Assembly: GCA_022414725.1 (NCBI GenBank)
Contig: CM039464.1
Coordinates: forward strand, 53,395,768 to 53,459,767
Length of the DNA: 64,000 bases
DNA from: Microglena sp. YARC
Taxonomy: Eukaryota; Chlorophyta; Chlorophyceae; Chlamydomonadales; Chlamydomonadaceae
Reading direction: 5' to 3'
Position numbers and translations under genes: made by a program
The notes under the pieces: model-generated
What the model was told of the DNA's origin: nothing
What the model saw: only the letters and a program-made list of their open reading frames with translations
Database searches by the model: none
In this document: positions 9,933 to 22,519 of the stretch, piece after piece
How the letters are laid out: each line of letters begins with the position of its first letter
How positions within the stretch are numbered: the stretch's first letter is position 1

Positions 9933-11191
9933 GAGTAACCGTTTGGCAGCCCCCAGAGAGGGACTGTAGGGTGAGCAGAGAACCTGGATAAATAGCTAAC
10001 AGCAAAGGAAATATCAGGCCTGGTGCAAGTGGCCAGGTATAGCAAAGCACCTACAAGAGAGAGGTACTGGCTATTAGACGGCAGGGGCTCTCCAGGGGCG
10101 TCAGAAACAGTGGATTTGGCCATGGGAGCAGCAAACTTGGGTGGGGCAGCAGCAGTAAGACCAAACTGCTCCACCAGATCAACAATGTAGGTGTGCTGAG
10201 AGAGATTGATCTGAACACACCTGCCTTCAGAGTCAAGGGTAACATCCATGTCCAAAGAGAGGAACTGAATTGGAACACCCATCTCTTTGACCTCCCAGCC
10301 AGCTGCTTCCATTGCCTGGATCAGCAACACATACCTATCCAGCTCACTAAAAGCACAGATAAAGTCATCAACATAGGTCAGGACATAGCTCCATTCACCA
10401 TCAGAATCCTTCCTAAAGTACAGAGCAGGTTCTGCCTTGCACATAGTAAAGCCATGAGCAACCAGAACCCGCTTGACATCCCTACTCCAAGCTCTGGGTG
10501 CTTGCTTCAATCCATAAAGGGACTTGATCAGTTTGCAGACAAGTGGAACACCGTTAGGACCAAGGTTCCTAAAGCCCTCAGGCTGGTGGCAGTACAGGTC
10601 CAGACCAGGCTCCAGCTTGGCATTTAGGAATGCAGTCTTGATGTCTAGCTGCCGAACAAACATCTTCCTATGAGTGATGGCAGCCAGGAGCACCCTAAGA
10701 CCTGCTTTGGAGGAGACAGGGGCATATACATCATGAAAATCCAGCCCAGGACGCTGCAGAAAACCACGGACCACAAAACGTGCCTTGAAGCGTATAGTAC
10801 CATCAACACCAATCTTCTTCACAAATAACCACCTGCCAGACAGGATCTTCTGCTTACGAGGCTGTGGAGTGAGAACCCATGTACCATGGGCATGAAGGGA
10901 AGCCATCTCATCCTTCATGGCAAGAAGCCATTGATCCCTGTCAGGGTTGGTATGCAACATGGCAGCTTTGTAGGTCAGTTCAGTGGTGGATGCAACAGAT
11001 GCTCCCACGTACAAGCAGTTTACTTGTACATGGGCAGCGGGGGTATCAGCAGTATCAGCAGTAACCATTAGTAAAGCCCCCAGTGCAGAACTACTGCCTG
11101 GTTGAACAGGGCCGGCCTTCTTTGCCTCTAAATCAACGAAGCCTGGTCGACCGGAACACCCCAGCCATACGCAGTATCGGAGCCTGACCAC
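9923..11191 (-). CDS. Copia reverse transcriptase
   Basis: This minus-strand frame of 422 residues contains the full Ty1/copia RT domain (RVT_2). It opens with a Thr/Ala-rich linker, then DQWLLAMKDEMASLHAHGTW, RWLFVKKIGVDGTIRFKAR, DFHDVYAPVSS, VRQLDIKTAFLNAKL, KSLYGLKQAPRAWS and the intact catalytic YVDD (10364-10375). It ends after the CTRPDISFAVSYLSRF segment, where a shift of frame leads into RNase H. Unlike the gypsy copy, the active-site aspartates are intact, consistent with recent activity. Confidence 0.92.
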   Translation of the reverse strand: MVRLRYCVWLGCSGRPGFVDLEAKKAGPVQPGSSSALGALLMVTADTADTPAAHVQVNCLYVGASVASTTELTYKAAMLHTNPDRDQWLLAMKDEMASLHAHGTWVLTPQPRKQKILSGRWLFVKKIGVDGTIRFKARFVVRGFLQRPGLDFHDVYAPVSSKAGLRVLLAAITHRKMFVRQLDIKTAFLNAKLEPGLDLYCHQPEGFRNLGPNGVPLVCKLIKSLYGLKQAPRAWSRDVKRVLVAHGFTMCKAEPALYFRKDSDGEWSYVLTYVDDFICAFSELDRYVLLIQAMEAAGWEVKEMGVPIQFLSLDMDVTLDSEGRCVQINLSQHTYIVDLVEQFGLTAAAPPKFAAPMAKSTVSDAPGEPLPSNSQYLSLVGALLYLATCTRPDISFAVSYLSRFSAHPTVPLWGLPNGYSCI

Positions 11192-12380
11192 GGTTCAAGA
11201 TCATCACTTGCATCATCTGCAACGGCTACATCATCACCCGGACTCCTGAGTAATCTATCAGAGACGGCAGGAGGTGAAGCGTTCACCAACTCCATCGAGC
11301 TATCAGTGATGATGGGAGTATGATGACTAGTAGGCAATGGATCTAACAAAGGATCCACTATGGTCTGAGTTGGTGTAAATCCAACGACTTCACGGAATGT
11401 GACGCAGAGGAGGGCCTGGCGACCCCCTGAGATTCGGCTAAGATTTTGTCCGTAGGAGCCGCAGAAACTCGCCCGCCCAGTGTGTTCTCACGCAAAACAG
11501 TACCACTGGCCCCCGACCTAGGTCGCAGAGTCATCCTATGGCCAGGACAGTGGTCAACAATTGGGGAAGACAAAGGGTCTAGGGAATCAACCGCAACCAC
11601 AGGCATGTGTCCGTTGATGGCGGCAGGGATGCTAGAGACATATGGCGACCCATCATAGGGAGTTAGCCCAGGAATGCAGTTATGATCAAACTGCTCATAG
11701 AAGAGTACATCACGACTCTCTACTACCTGGCGCAACTTAGGAACCCAAACAAAATAACCCTTACTCACCAGAGAATACCCAACCAGTCTACCAGATAACG
11801 CCCTTTCGTCTAGCTTATTACGTTTCTTCCCATTGACTAGAGTAACATAGCAGGGGCATCCAAACACACGTAATAACGACACGTCAGGTTTCACCCCATA
11901 AAACAACTCAAAGGGTGTCTTGCGTCCCTGGTTAGGCAGACGGTTTCTAAGGTAACAAGCAGCCAGGAAGGCATAGGGCCAAAAGGACTTAGTAAGCTTA
12001 GACTCCAAGTGGATACTCCTAGCTATATTCTGAAGGACCCCATTATACCTTTCCACAGTTGCATTCTGCTGTGCAGTGTATGCCAAAGACAACTCATGTA
12101 CTGCCCCAACCGATTCTAACCAATCCTCGAACCATTTAACTATAAACTCTTTAGCCCTGTCAGATCTTAGACACTTAAAGGCAAACCCCTGCAGCTGATT
12201 TGACCATCTGAGGATGATGGTCTGGACTGCTAAGGGAGCTTCATCCTTGGTCCTCAAGCACAATACCTCAGCATAGCCAGAGAATTGGTCTACAAGGCAC
12301 AAGATATAAAAACTCCCCACGAAGACCCCTAATATGAACCGGTCCCATGATATCCAAGTGAAGGCGTTGGAGGGGTGCAA
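11128..12380 (-). CDS. Copia integrase core and C-terminal linker
   Basis: The minus-strand frame 12380-11358 (340 residues) carries the integrase catalytic core: LVDQFSGYAEVLCL, CLRSDRAKEF, and AYTAQQNATVERYNGVLQ with the catalytic Glu. FWPYAFLAACYLRNRLPNQ and PFELFYGVKPDVS, typical of copia integrase, follow. The frame 11358-11128 continues as an acidic, Ser/Asp-rich linker toward RT. The first catalytic Asp (LHLDIMGP) lies in the preceding frame, so a one-base break near 12310 splits the core. Confidence 0.88.
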
Positions 12381-12924
12381 GGACCTCAGTCATGCTTTCT
12401 TTAGGAAAAGGGAGACGCTTTCCCTTAGCCTTTTGACAAGCATCACATGGGATCTTACCCATCTTTTGTACTTGATGAAGGCTGAGGGGTAAGTTCTTAA
12501 CCATACCACGCTTGACAAGGTTGTGCAAGGCATCATAAACGGGATGACCCAGTCGCCTATGCCACAACCATGCAGGAGTGGTAGGGATAATAACTCCACC
12601 GTCCTCATCAACATCAAGTGCAAAAGCTGGATAATATTCAGCAACCCTCAAACAACGACTGGAGGTGTGACAAGGCCTACATGCAAACTTATACACACCA
12701 TCACTGGAAGCAGGAAAGGACCAGAGCACAGAAGAGCCCTGAGTGGCAGTACAACTAATACTATCAAAAGCAATCTTGCAGTGGAGGGAATGAGCTACAG
12801 CATTTACGGACAGGAGATTTACTGGACAGTGGGGTATGTATAGAACATTGGTTAAGGTGATTGATGTTGGTAACCAATCACTACATAACACAATGGACCC
12901 CATACCCTCTGACCGTTGAATCAC
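12268..12924 (-). CDS. Copia protease C-terminus, GAG-pre-integrase and integrase zinc region
   Basis: The minus-strand frame begins in the protease (LTNVLYIPHCPVNLLSVNAV), continues through LWHRRLGHPVYDALHNLVKR (GAG-pre-integrase), the CDACQKAKGKRLPF zinc-binding part and LQRLHLDIMGPVHI with the first catalytic Asp. The protease active site IWHVDSGAGMSITG is encoded just upstream at about 13008-13028 in a shifted frame. A one-base indel therefore sits between 12930 and 12990. Confidence 0.85.
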   Translation of the reverse strand: MIQRSEGMGSIVLCSDWLPTSITLTNVLYIPHCPVNLLSVNAVAHSLHCKIAFDSISCTATQGSSVLWSFPASSDGVYKFACRPCHTSSRCLRVAEYYPAFALDVDEDGGVIIPTTPAWLWHRRLGHPVYDALHNLVKRGMVKNLPLSLHQVQKMGKIPCDACQKAKGKRLPFPKESMTEVLAPLQRLHLDIMGPVHIRGLRGEFLYLVPCRPILWLC

Positions 12925-13106
12925 CCCATCAGCAAATCGAACTGCAGGCCCAACAGCAGAGAGGATTCAAACACAGTGAACAACGACCTATCACCTGTGA
13001 TTGACATCCCAGCTCCCGAGTCCACATGCCAGATACCTTCAGAAAGACTTGGGCTGCAAATGTTTGAGAACTTAGTCGTGCAAGAAAATAGGACAGAGCT
13101 TACCTC

Positions 13107-15304
13107 CTAGTTCTTTGAAATGGCGTACCCATCGATCTGAGCCTGCAAGGACGACAGCTGCTTACGTGTAAGCGACCCTGGAAGGGCCAAAGCTACGGGC
13201 ACCGGTTCAGAACCAGGTGCACGTCCCTTGGCCTTTCTGAGTTCCGGATACTTTGTAAAGCAGCGGTCTTCCGAGTGGCTCGTTTTCGAACGACAGGCGT
13301 CCCCAAGTGCAATCCAAGCGCCTCTTGGTGCCCCCGGAACTCTGAGAACCAGATCCCTTGCCCCGCTGGAAAGCAGCATTAGCAGGGGATCTGGGGAGGG
13401 TCGCGGGACCAGCCAGGATGCCTTGGATCAGACCTGGGAGAGACACATTTAAGAAATCTAACGATCTATAAGCATCAAGACAAGACCAGTAGTCTACGGT
13501 CTTGTTCTGGTACAACTCAAAGCCAAACTGGAGGCGCAGCGAATCGAATCGAGGGTGAGTGATGCCATTGATTATAGTGTGCATCGCGTGACGCTGCGGC
13601 TGCGGGTATCCCGCACTGCGAAGATCAGTGCACAACTGCCGCACCCTGCGAAATAACACATCCACGGGTTCAGAGTTGTTCATGGTCACACTACGAAGCT
13701 CAACAAGCATGAGGGGAACCCGAGCAGCAAGGGCATCAGAATGCTGCCTCTTGATATGCAGTAAGATATCGCGAGGTGTAGCAAAATCCTGATACACCTG
13801 TACCATCGGTTCCGTCATGTGCGCGAGCATCATGGTGAGACACATGAACTCCTGGCGTGCAAGGGGCAGGGTACTAAATCCTAACAGTGCAGGATCTACA
13901 CGAGTCTGACTAGGAGAGGCAGGTGGTGAGGCAACAGGCGAAAACGGCGTGGCATCATACATAGCGCGAACCGACAGAAAGTACTCGGCAGCGATGCCAG
14001 CATCATATGCACGCTGGTCATCAAGGTTCTCAATCTCATCCAAAGAACTCGCAACATTTACGAGTAGCTCAAAATCTGGCCTAGGAGGTACAAAGCTGAG
14101 AGGAACTTTGGCAAACTGGTACTTGCGTAGATTTGCATTTCGAACTCCCAATCCACCAAAGGTAGCACCACCAGGAGGGGGGTAGTCAATCCCTGCCTGC
14201 ACAGGCCCCAGATAAGCACGGCATGCATGACCCAACTCAGAGAACACCATCACTCGCCTAGCCCGCCCCTTCGTATCTAGATTAGCCCGAGTGGCAGCCT
14301 GATCCATCCTACCGTACAAAGTGCGGTCCAAGGAGTCACCAGCTTTCTGCGCCTTGCGAATTTGGCGGCAACTCCGCACATCCATGCGCGAAGGTGTGGA
14401 GCCATCAAGCAGGTGCTCCCAGGATAAGCATCCCAGCGAGCGATTCGGGTAGTAGGGCAGGGGGGAGGAAAAGGAGAAGGGCAGGAGGCTGCTCCACCGG
14501 TGGAGGTGGAGGTGGATTCAGGGAGGGGCCAGCAGCATCGCTGTGGACACTCGAGGCAGCAGCAGCAGCAGTCTCACGAGACCGCGTGTGGTAGCCAGCC
14601 AGAGCTCGCTCAGAAGGGTTGCGAACAAAGGGGAGGGGAGGAATCAAAGGACCAAGTGACGAGCTTCTCAGCAAAAGTCGGCATAGCCAACTCAGGTACC
14701 GCAGGTGATGCGGAGGAGCAGTCGGAGGCTTGTAGACAGGAGGAGGAGGAGGAGGAGGAGGAGCCGACTGGTGCTCAAACACGGAGACTCAAAAACACGA
14801 GTGGCAGTGGAAGGTGTGACTCCACCGAAGTCACCACTCCGCGCACTCTGTAGGTCTTCCTCTTCGTCGTCATCGTCATCCTCAGTGTAGTAGCCATCTT
14901 CATGCTTATGGCGAGCCAGATCAGCATTGTCATACTCAAAACGGGCATCAGGAGGCGGAGAGAGAAGACTTGTATTTGATGATCTGAGTCGAGACGCAGC
15001 ATAGACGCATCAGAATATCCTCTACCTCAGGAAGGAGGCGTTGGACAAGAGGAGAAGGAGGGAGAGAAATGGAGGTTTGGTAGGGGGGGATGTCTTCCAT
15101 GATGGCGGAAGGAGACTCATCTAAGGCAACAGAGGCCGCTGGCGCGCAATCATCAAGCCAATCAGTGGGAACACGAGTCTTGAACGGAAGAATGCGGTCG
15201 CAGCCATTGGATACAATGACGCTCTCCATACCGCGCGACCAAGACAAACCATTCTGTGGGTTAGCTTTTTCGAAGCCGGCAGGAGGCCCACGCGGAAGTT
15301 GCAT
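13107..15304 (-). pseudogene. Copia Gag, interrupted by several frameshifts
   Basis: Gag coding is spread over three minus-strand frames. An N-terminal piece starts at 15304 (MQLPRGPPAGFEKANPQNG). A very acidic piece lies near 14960-14820 (EDDDDDEEEDLQ). A proline-rich piece spans about 14780-14405. The main capsid-like frame 14385-13207 includes LMLVELRSVTMNNSEPVDVLF. The last piece, 13379-13107, has a zinc-knuckle-like KTSHSEDRCFTKYPELRKAK. The succession of single-frame shifts in an element with apparently identical LTRs is odd. Whether they are real is the main uncertainty. Confidence 0.75.
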
Positions 15305-15323
15305 TATAAAGCAGTGGTAGATC

Positions 15324-15341
15324 GAGATGAAGCCCAGAACC
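15324..15341 (-). other. Possible primer binding site (copia)
   Basis: Directly inside the 5' LTR the minus strand reads GGTTCTGGGCTTCATC. It resembles in position and first bases the Drosophila copia site, which pairs with an internal fragment of initiator tRNA, rather than the common TGG-starting tRNA 3' end. The similarity is partial. Confidence 0.35.
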
Positions 15342-15735
15342 TATCAGCTATTAAGCACTTCTAAGAGTGGACAGAGATGTATGCAGCGGAGACAGACGCG
15401 CCAATCTATACACAGAGACGAGAATAACGTTACAAGCAAGGACGTACACTAAAGGACACCAGCGGTGGGCGAAGTGGATGTCTGTAACCTGAATAGACCC
15501 TAAGCCCGGATCTTGTCACCCTGACACCGTTTAACACAGGAGATGTCAGGGAGAGACCGATAAGACACAGAGAGACAGGCAGTCAATAGGAAGCTGACAC
15601 TGAGTCACTAAAGGATGACTCAGTTCTACGGGAAGCTATCACTATGGGAAGCTATCAGGGCCGATAGTTCTAAGGGAGTACATAAGTAGTCACCAAGTCA
15701 TAAAACGCTTGAGAGCACCGCAATTCATGCTGACA
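15342..15735 (-). repeat. 5' LTR of the copia element
   Basis: This is the direct repeat of 8691-9084, 394 bp, followed by the right CATGC duplication at 15736-15740. Confidence 0.93.
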
Positions 15736-15740
15736 CATGC

Positions 15741-15838
15741 TGGACACCCCAAGGATGTCTAGGAAATCTTTCTCCACCCTCCTGCAGAAACTCCACACCC
15801 AGCTGGACCTTGATGGATATCCAGCATCTGGAACCTAA
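15741..15838 (+). pseudogene. C-terminal continuation of the split retroelement ORF
   Basis: After removal of the copia element and one CATGC, the codon C|TG continues the frame ending at 8690 and encodes LDTPRMSRKSFSTLLQ and a further short stretch to TAA at 15836-15838. The product is not recognised. It belongs to the decayed retroelement beginning near 6583. Confidence 0.6.
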
Positions 15839-16462
15839 ATATGCTATAGTCTATTGCTCATTCTTGTTTTAGCCATGAACACTCTAAGATTAATGTGATG
15901 CTTTGTACTGCCTCATGTACTGCTGTCCCTTTGTTTTAGTGTCCCTCTCCTAGCTTCTACAGTATGTCTGCAAATTCTCTAATTTAGGATAAACCCAAAT
16001 TATGGGGGGAATCATCACTACCAGACATCCTGCCATGAGAAGCAGCCTCCTGGCAACTTCCTGGCAGCTTCTCTACAACCTTAGCCTGTCTCCTATGCAG
16101 CCCTGATGCATCACTGTAGCTCATAGTTTCCCCATAGCATTAGTCTGAAGATTCTGCATTAATGATACCTTATAGATGACATTGGAAGCACCTCACCATA
16201 TCCCTCCATCTGGATTGATTACATGAGCTAGAGGAGGACGTCTACCTTAAAGAAGTTGTTTACAGTCAGTCAGTTATTTTTGCCATCTAGTTCTTTTATG
16301 CTTTCCCACTGCAGCCTTCCCGCCTTCTGCTATCCTAGCAAACTGACATTGATCTCAAGATCCCTGCTCTTAATGTGCCGTGCCCCCTTGAACCCTGTCC
16401 CAAATAATTTATTATTTACAGCTTCTACTGCCAGCCGTTAGCATATCTAAATAGCCCTGCCC
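15839..16462. other. Non-coding, probably 3' part of the split retroelement
   Basis: No coding potential is seen. A purine run (ATGGGGGGAATC, about 16000-16012) could be a decayed polypurine tract but no clear LTR start follows. Confidence 0.3.
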
Positions 16463-16707
16463 TGCTATTTTACGAACCAGCACCATTTAGTTTACGAACT
16501 ATCAAATCCTAGTTCGTAATAAAAGGGTGCCGGAATTTTACGAACCAGCTCCATTCAGTTTACGAACCATCAAATCCTAGTTCGTAAACCTTAAATTACG
16601 ATGGGGTGTCCGAATTTTACGATATAGAGCCCAACATTTTACAAGGGGGGTTCGTAGAATTTTCCAAGCCAAATTCCAGTTCGTAAAATGCTGTTTTATT
16701 CATAGTG
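16463..16707. repeat. TTTACGAA-rich MITE-like element
   Basis: The ends are imperfect inverted repeats: GCTATTTTACGAACC on the left, and CAGTTCGTAAAATGC near the right end. Internally, TTTTACGAACCAGC and CCTAGTTCGTAA occur twice each. The right end is shared with 1-147. No target duplication could be fixed. Confidence 0.5.
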
Positions 16708-16786
16708 CTGTCAGCCTTTATACTCCTATATTTTCTTTATGCCCCTCAGCTAATTCCAGGGATTCTTGTATCCAAGAATACCTTGA

Positions 16787-17016
16787 ATTGGGGGGGATGT
16801 TATTGTCCGTTGCGTCGGACACTGAGTTGGCATAGTACACGCGTGGTACTGGTGCTCCAGGACCCGGGTTGCCTGCCGCCAGGCCATAGGCTAGCTATGG
16901 CCTGCACGTGTCTTCAGAATCTTCCTGAAGACTTCCTTTTCTATATAGCCGCACGAGTTGCGATGATAAGCTATCTGCTCCTTCAGTCTTCATTGTGTAA
17001 CGACTCTATCGATTGA
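16787..17016 (+). repeat. Polypurine tract and LTR fragment of another retroelement
   Basis: TTGGGGGGGA precedes TGTTATTGTCC at 16798, the typical polypurine-tract to LTR junction. A TATA-like CTATATAG lies near 16941. The right border is lost in a G run starting at 17018. It is likely a solo or truncated LTR, possibly of the split retroelement. Confidence 0.4.
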
Positions 17017-17017
17017 A

Positions 17018-17594
17018 AGGGGGGGGGGGGGGGCAAACAAAAAAAGTGCTATACCCCATCACAAAAAAGTGCTGAGGCACCCTTCTGCAGATCCCCCCCC
17101 GGCTCCGGAACCCACTGTACAGCCTGTATTTCACCCACCATTTAGTGTTATGGTGTCTAATTAGGCTCATTTTACAGGGTTTTCAAAGGCCTGTCCATTG
17201 AGGTTGGTCTCGAGACCATTGGGACTGTTTGAAGCATAGAAAATCATCATCACCAAAGTTACATTGTTTGGTGGGGCATGGGGTCAGGTCCCCTTGGCCC
17301 CTAATGTTCCCACCTTCAATACTCTTCAATTATCAGGTATTAAAAACCGGTAATCAACTGCTTTGATGCGCTGCTGAATCTCGACTACTGTTCGACTGCA
17401 GCCAAGCACGCAATATAATTCTGATGTTGCTCTAAGTTTCCGTGGTCGCCGCTAAGCAATTGTTTACCACACTTGTCGCAGAAAGTGCCCTTTGATTGTC
17501 GGTCCATCGATTAACATCAACTAGCACTAGTCACCAGAACGAAAACAGACGCACAGTGACGGGAAGGGAAAAAGAAGAATGAGGTCTCGATATG
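17018..17594. other. No gene seen; G run and unique-looking sequence
   Basis: It starts with a G run (about 17018-17034). The rest shows no ORF, RNA gene or repeat that I can support. Confidence 0.3.
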
Positions 17595-17683
17595 TGTCAG
17601 CTGTACTACTAGGACACGAGTGCCTTATTGGCATCTGATTCAGATGCCAATAAGGCACTCGTGTCCTAGTAGTACAGCTGACA
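17595..17683. repeat. Perfect 89-bp palindrome (44-bp arms, 1-nt centre)
   Basis: The arms 17595-17638 and 17640-17683 are exact reverse complements around a single T at 17639. The left arm begins TGTCAGCTGTACTACTAGG and the right arm ends AGTACAGCTGACA. The symmetry stops abruptly at both outer ends. Confidence 0.95.
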
Positions 17684-17877
17684 ATAATGCATGTCCCGGG
17701 AGGAGAACAGATTACCCAGAGGTTCCACAAATCCACAGCCAATGGTCTTACGATTGGGGGCAACTTAGTACTGATGCTGATAGTACTGATAGCAGAACTT
17801 AGCGTGCGATAGCAGAACTTAGTACTGATGCTGATGCTGACAATATGTACGTCGCTGTACGCGTGTTGGTTAGGGCG

Positions 17878-19204
<1,327 letters not shown>

Positions 19205-19212
19205 CGAACATT

Positions 19213-20374
19213 ACACCACCCCCGGGGCCGACCTCCAGGGGACCCGCCAGGGCCCCCTACTATTTTTTCAAATCGTCAAATTTTCCCAAGAAACTGGTCA
19301 AATAAGCCGGTCAATTCAGTACTCTAAGTCAAGCCAAGTCTAAGCGACTCGTGCTCGATTCCATCGCAGGGGATGGTTATTCTTCTTCTTCACCTTGTTG
19401 CTTGCAACTTTGTAACTGCTCTGCCCTCGATGAGCAGTTGCTATCCCGGTATAAGCGTTATACTTGCAAAGCAGTTTGCATGGTCGCATGTCCAATACGC
19501 AACATCGCGCCACAACTTCTCTGCCACAATTGCTTGCCCACCCGTGTACCTTGCATGGTAGTCTGTTCTGTAATGCGTTGAATTTGCAAAGCAAGTTGAA
19601 TAGTCGCAACACCAGTACTAGCAAAGCCTCGCTTGTCCAATAGTCGCAAAGCAGTTTGAATAGTCTGAAAGCAAGTTCAATACCCGCAAAGCAACTCCAA
19701 TGGTGAAGAGCAGCTTCGCTGGGAGCAGCTTCCTTGGGAGTTGCTGTATCTGCAGAATGGTGCACTTTTGGAACCAGCCTGCTGTCGAAAGCTTGCCCCG
19801 GAGAGCACTTATTCGCGTACAGATCTAGAGGTTGCGGACTGTAGACGCGGTGTTTTCATCTGTCGTTTCCCTCCTGTCCTGTGGACTCAATGTAGGGACC
19901 TGAAGCATGTCCAACACAATAGCTGACTAACAAGCTCTCATCGAAGACACACGGAAACCATGTTCCACATCCATCAGAAACAGCCCAAGAAAGAAGTCAT
20001 CCGCCTCATCTGCATTCACACATCTGCTACAATAAATTACATATACATGCGGCTCTCCCACAGTTCTCCAAGTTTTGCAAGTACAAGCATACCATTGGAT
20101 GCCAATCCCAGACATATAACATAACATGACAATCTACGTTAAATCTTTCAAACAATCAAGTTGTTGGCAATTGCAATTAGCAAATGTACCGTATCTCGCT
20201 GCACGTCGTATCAACTTGGCATACCCACGTGGACAACTTTGTCATATTTTTCAACATTCAATAAGAAATGTAACAATTTTATACAACTGAACTACAAACC
20301 CAGACGCCATTGTGTGCCATACCCCACCCCGGGGCCGACCTCGAGGGGACCCGCCAGGGCCCCCTACTATTTAC
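19213..20374. repeat. GC-rich 54-bp direct repeat pair (ends of span)
   Basis: CCCCGGGGCCGACCTC..GGGGACCCGCCAGGGCCCCCTACTATTT occurs at about 19220-19264 and again at 20330-20374 with a single visible substitution. The span between holds no recognisable gene. It includes diverged 20-25 bp repeats built on GCAAAGCA and TTGAATAGTCGCAA (19440-19700). Confidence 0.7.
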
Positions 20375-20412
20375 TTTACCTGCAGAGGCGCAGCCGGTGA
20401 TGACCATGTAAT

Positions 20413-20416
<4 letters not shown>

Positions 20417-20484
<68 letters not shown>
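20417..20484. repeat. (CT)n microsatellite
   Basis: About 68 bp of CT repeats, followed by a C run. Confidence 0.97.
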
Positions 20485-20487
<3 letters not shown>

Positions 20488-21778
20488 CCCTCTTAAATTC
20501 AGCCAGAACTTTATGTGTCCTAGTCAGCATGCATATTTCATGAGACCTCTGGATGGATGAATGGACTGATCCTTACATCTCTGCCCCTGCCGAACCAGCA
20601 GGTGATTGAATAATCGTTGCTTTTGCCCAACGGCTGGCAGCGAACGAAATTAATATAATTGCATGATTATCACTGAAGCACGAAATCAGCCCCCCCCCCC
20701 CCCCCCCCCCCCCCCCTGCAGGATCAACCATAGCCAATCATGAAACTATAAAAACACCCCAAAATGCACCAATTAATAAGTGGGGGTCCTTAGCACCGGC
20801 ATGCAGGGACAGCTTGTTAGGCAGCAAGAGTTTGTGCCGCGCACAGGAGAAACACTGCAGATCAGTGATGATGATGACGACGTTGAATTTTATAATGGAT
20901 GATAACATCACCGTGTCACCGTTGTCATGGGGCAAGGCTATGTATAGCCCAGGTGCTAAATTATGTACCTCACTGCTATGGGGAGTGCTAATTCAGAGTC
21001 TTTTAGGGTTACTTCTGGGGGCCCCCCAAGCTGCTATTAGCACCCCAAATGCTCCTAGGAGCACCATGGTGCTACATGAAGACACCAGTTGTTTCTTCAG
21101 CAAAACCTGTTCGCTGCTGCCCATGTCAACTGTCACCTAACTGGTCAACTGCTATTACAATCAGTTTCTGGTTAGCTAGTACAGTGGTCTGGCAATCTAG
21201 TCAACTGCTAGTATAATCAGTTTCCTATTTCCTCAAGGCTCAAGAAGCTCAAGAAGTTTCATGCCGCCAAGCTCCCTCAGTTACTTTGCTGCATACAGCA
21301 TATGCCTATTTGGTGTGTGTTTTATATGTGTAATCCCTGTGTCAATAAACTCTAAATGCAATAATGTTAACAACTTGCTCTTGCTAGGGCCTCCCGAAAA
21401 ACCCATGTTATTGCCATCCTGTAAAAAGAGGGAGTTGTACCACAGGGCCAGGAAGGAGGACGGTCGCAGCTGTACTGTGCAGAATGCAAACTACATCTAC
21501 ATCATGTAGACGAAAATATCGAAATTAATATGATTTTGAATCTACAATTGTATTTATATTAAAACATAAATATGTATTATACATCTGTACGGGTATATAT
21601 AAAAAGGGGGGGACACATATCCCTAAAAAACTGACCCCCCCCCCCCCCCCCATTTAATCGAAATACCCCTTTTTTGAAAAACTTAGATATGGATAGTGGG
21701 GGTTTACAGTATGGCGCACATAATGGCATCCTCGGAATTCTCAAACAGGGAATGTCTGATAGTCAAAATTCAGATTTT
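20485..21778. other. No gene seen; C runs
   Basis: Long C runs occur at 20691-20716 and 21637-21651. No supported ORF or RNA gene. Confidence 0.3.
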
Positions 21779-22085
21779 CAACCCCATTCACCCAACAACC
21801 CATCTACCCACCCACCCAAGGGGTAGATAAGGTCCAAAGTGGTGCCAATGGACTGCTCTTGCCAAGGCCTACTCATGGGTGGTCTCAGAATGTCATTTGG
21901 AGGTCTGAGTAAAAAGTTCAAAAAAACTGAGGAAGGCTGACCCCATTCACCCACCCACCCAAGGGGTAGATGCACAAGGTCATAAGTGGTGCCAATGGAC
22001 TGCCCTTACCAAGGCCTACTCAAGGTGGTCTCAGAATGTCATTTGGAGGTCAGAGTAAAAAAGCTCGAAAAAAACCTGAGGAGGG

Positions 22086-22124
<39 letters not shown>
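21779..22124. repeat. Two tandem copies of a ~170-bp unit
   Basis: Copies at about 21779-21948 and 21949-22124 share ACCCCATTCACCCA, CCACCCAAGGGGTAGAT, GTGGTGCCAATGGACTGC and AGAATGTCATTTGGAGGTC. The second ends in a C run of about 35. Confidence 0.85.
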
Positions 22125-22127
<3 letters not shown>

Positions 22128-22273
22128 TGAGGTGCTCAGAATGACCTGAAAAATGTCTCATAATATCGCAATGATACATGCGATTACAGCCCCATTATCA
22201 GGAAAAATCAATCGGGAGAATGATTTTTTTGAGGCCTTGACACCTCCTGATCTGTATAAATATAAATATACAT

Positions 22274-22519
22274 AGTCTAATAATTCATCAAAAATATATA
22301 GTGTTCAACTTTTTTGATGTTTTTCATAAAGACTGAAAAATTGGTTGGTGACACACGGACGAACGGACATACCCGAATGAAAAAAATCTCCAGATTTTTT
22401 GAAGAGGGATTAGCCCCATTACAATGTCCGTTCGTCCGTGTATCACCTACCAAATTTGCATGTTTTATGAAAAACATCAAAAAGTTGAACATTATATATT
22501 TTTGATGAATTATAAGACT
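22274..22519. mobile_element. MITE with ~95-bp terminal inverted repeats
   Basis: The left arm AGTCTAATAATTCATCAAAA pairs with the right arm TTTTGATGAATTATAAGACT. Complementarity continues with few mismatches through TTTTTGATGTTTTTCATAAA and CACGGACGAACGGACAT, leaving a loop of about 50 bp. Length is 246 bp. A partial internal copy lies at about 23437-23490 (GGGGCTAATCCCTCTTC, inverted). No ORF: a non-autonomous element. Confidence 0.85.

Larger units (their letters stand above)
8691..15735 (-). mobile_element. Ty1/copia LTR retrotransposon, complete, recently inserted
   Basis: Two 394-bp direct repeats flank a 6.3-kb interior whose minus-strand order is Gag, protease, integrase, reverse transcriptase, RNase H; this domain order defines Ty1/copia. 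A 5-bp CATGC duplication borders it. The LTRs appear identical by eye, so insertion is very recent, yet the coding frames are interrupted by several apparent single-base indels (near 13300, 12960, 12310, 9960 and 9480, plus breaks in the Gag N-terminal part). These are either decay or sequencing errors in the assembly. Confidence 0.95.
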
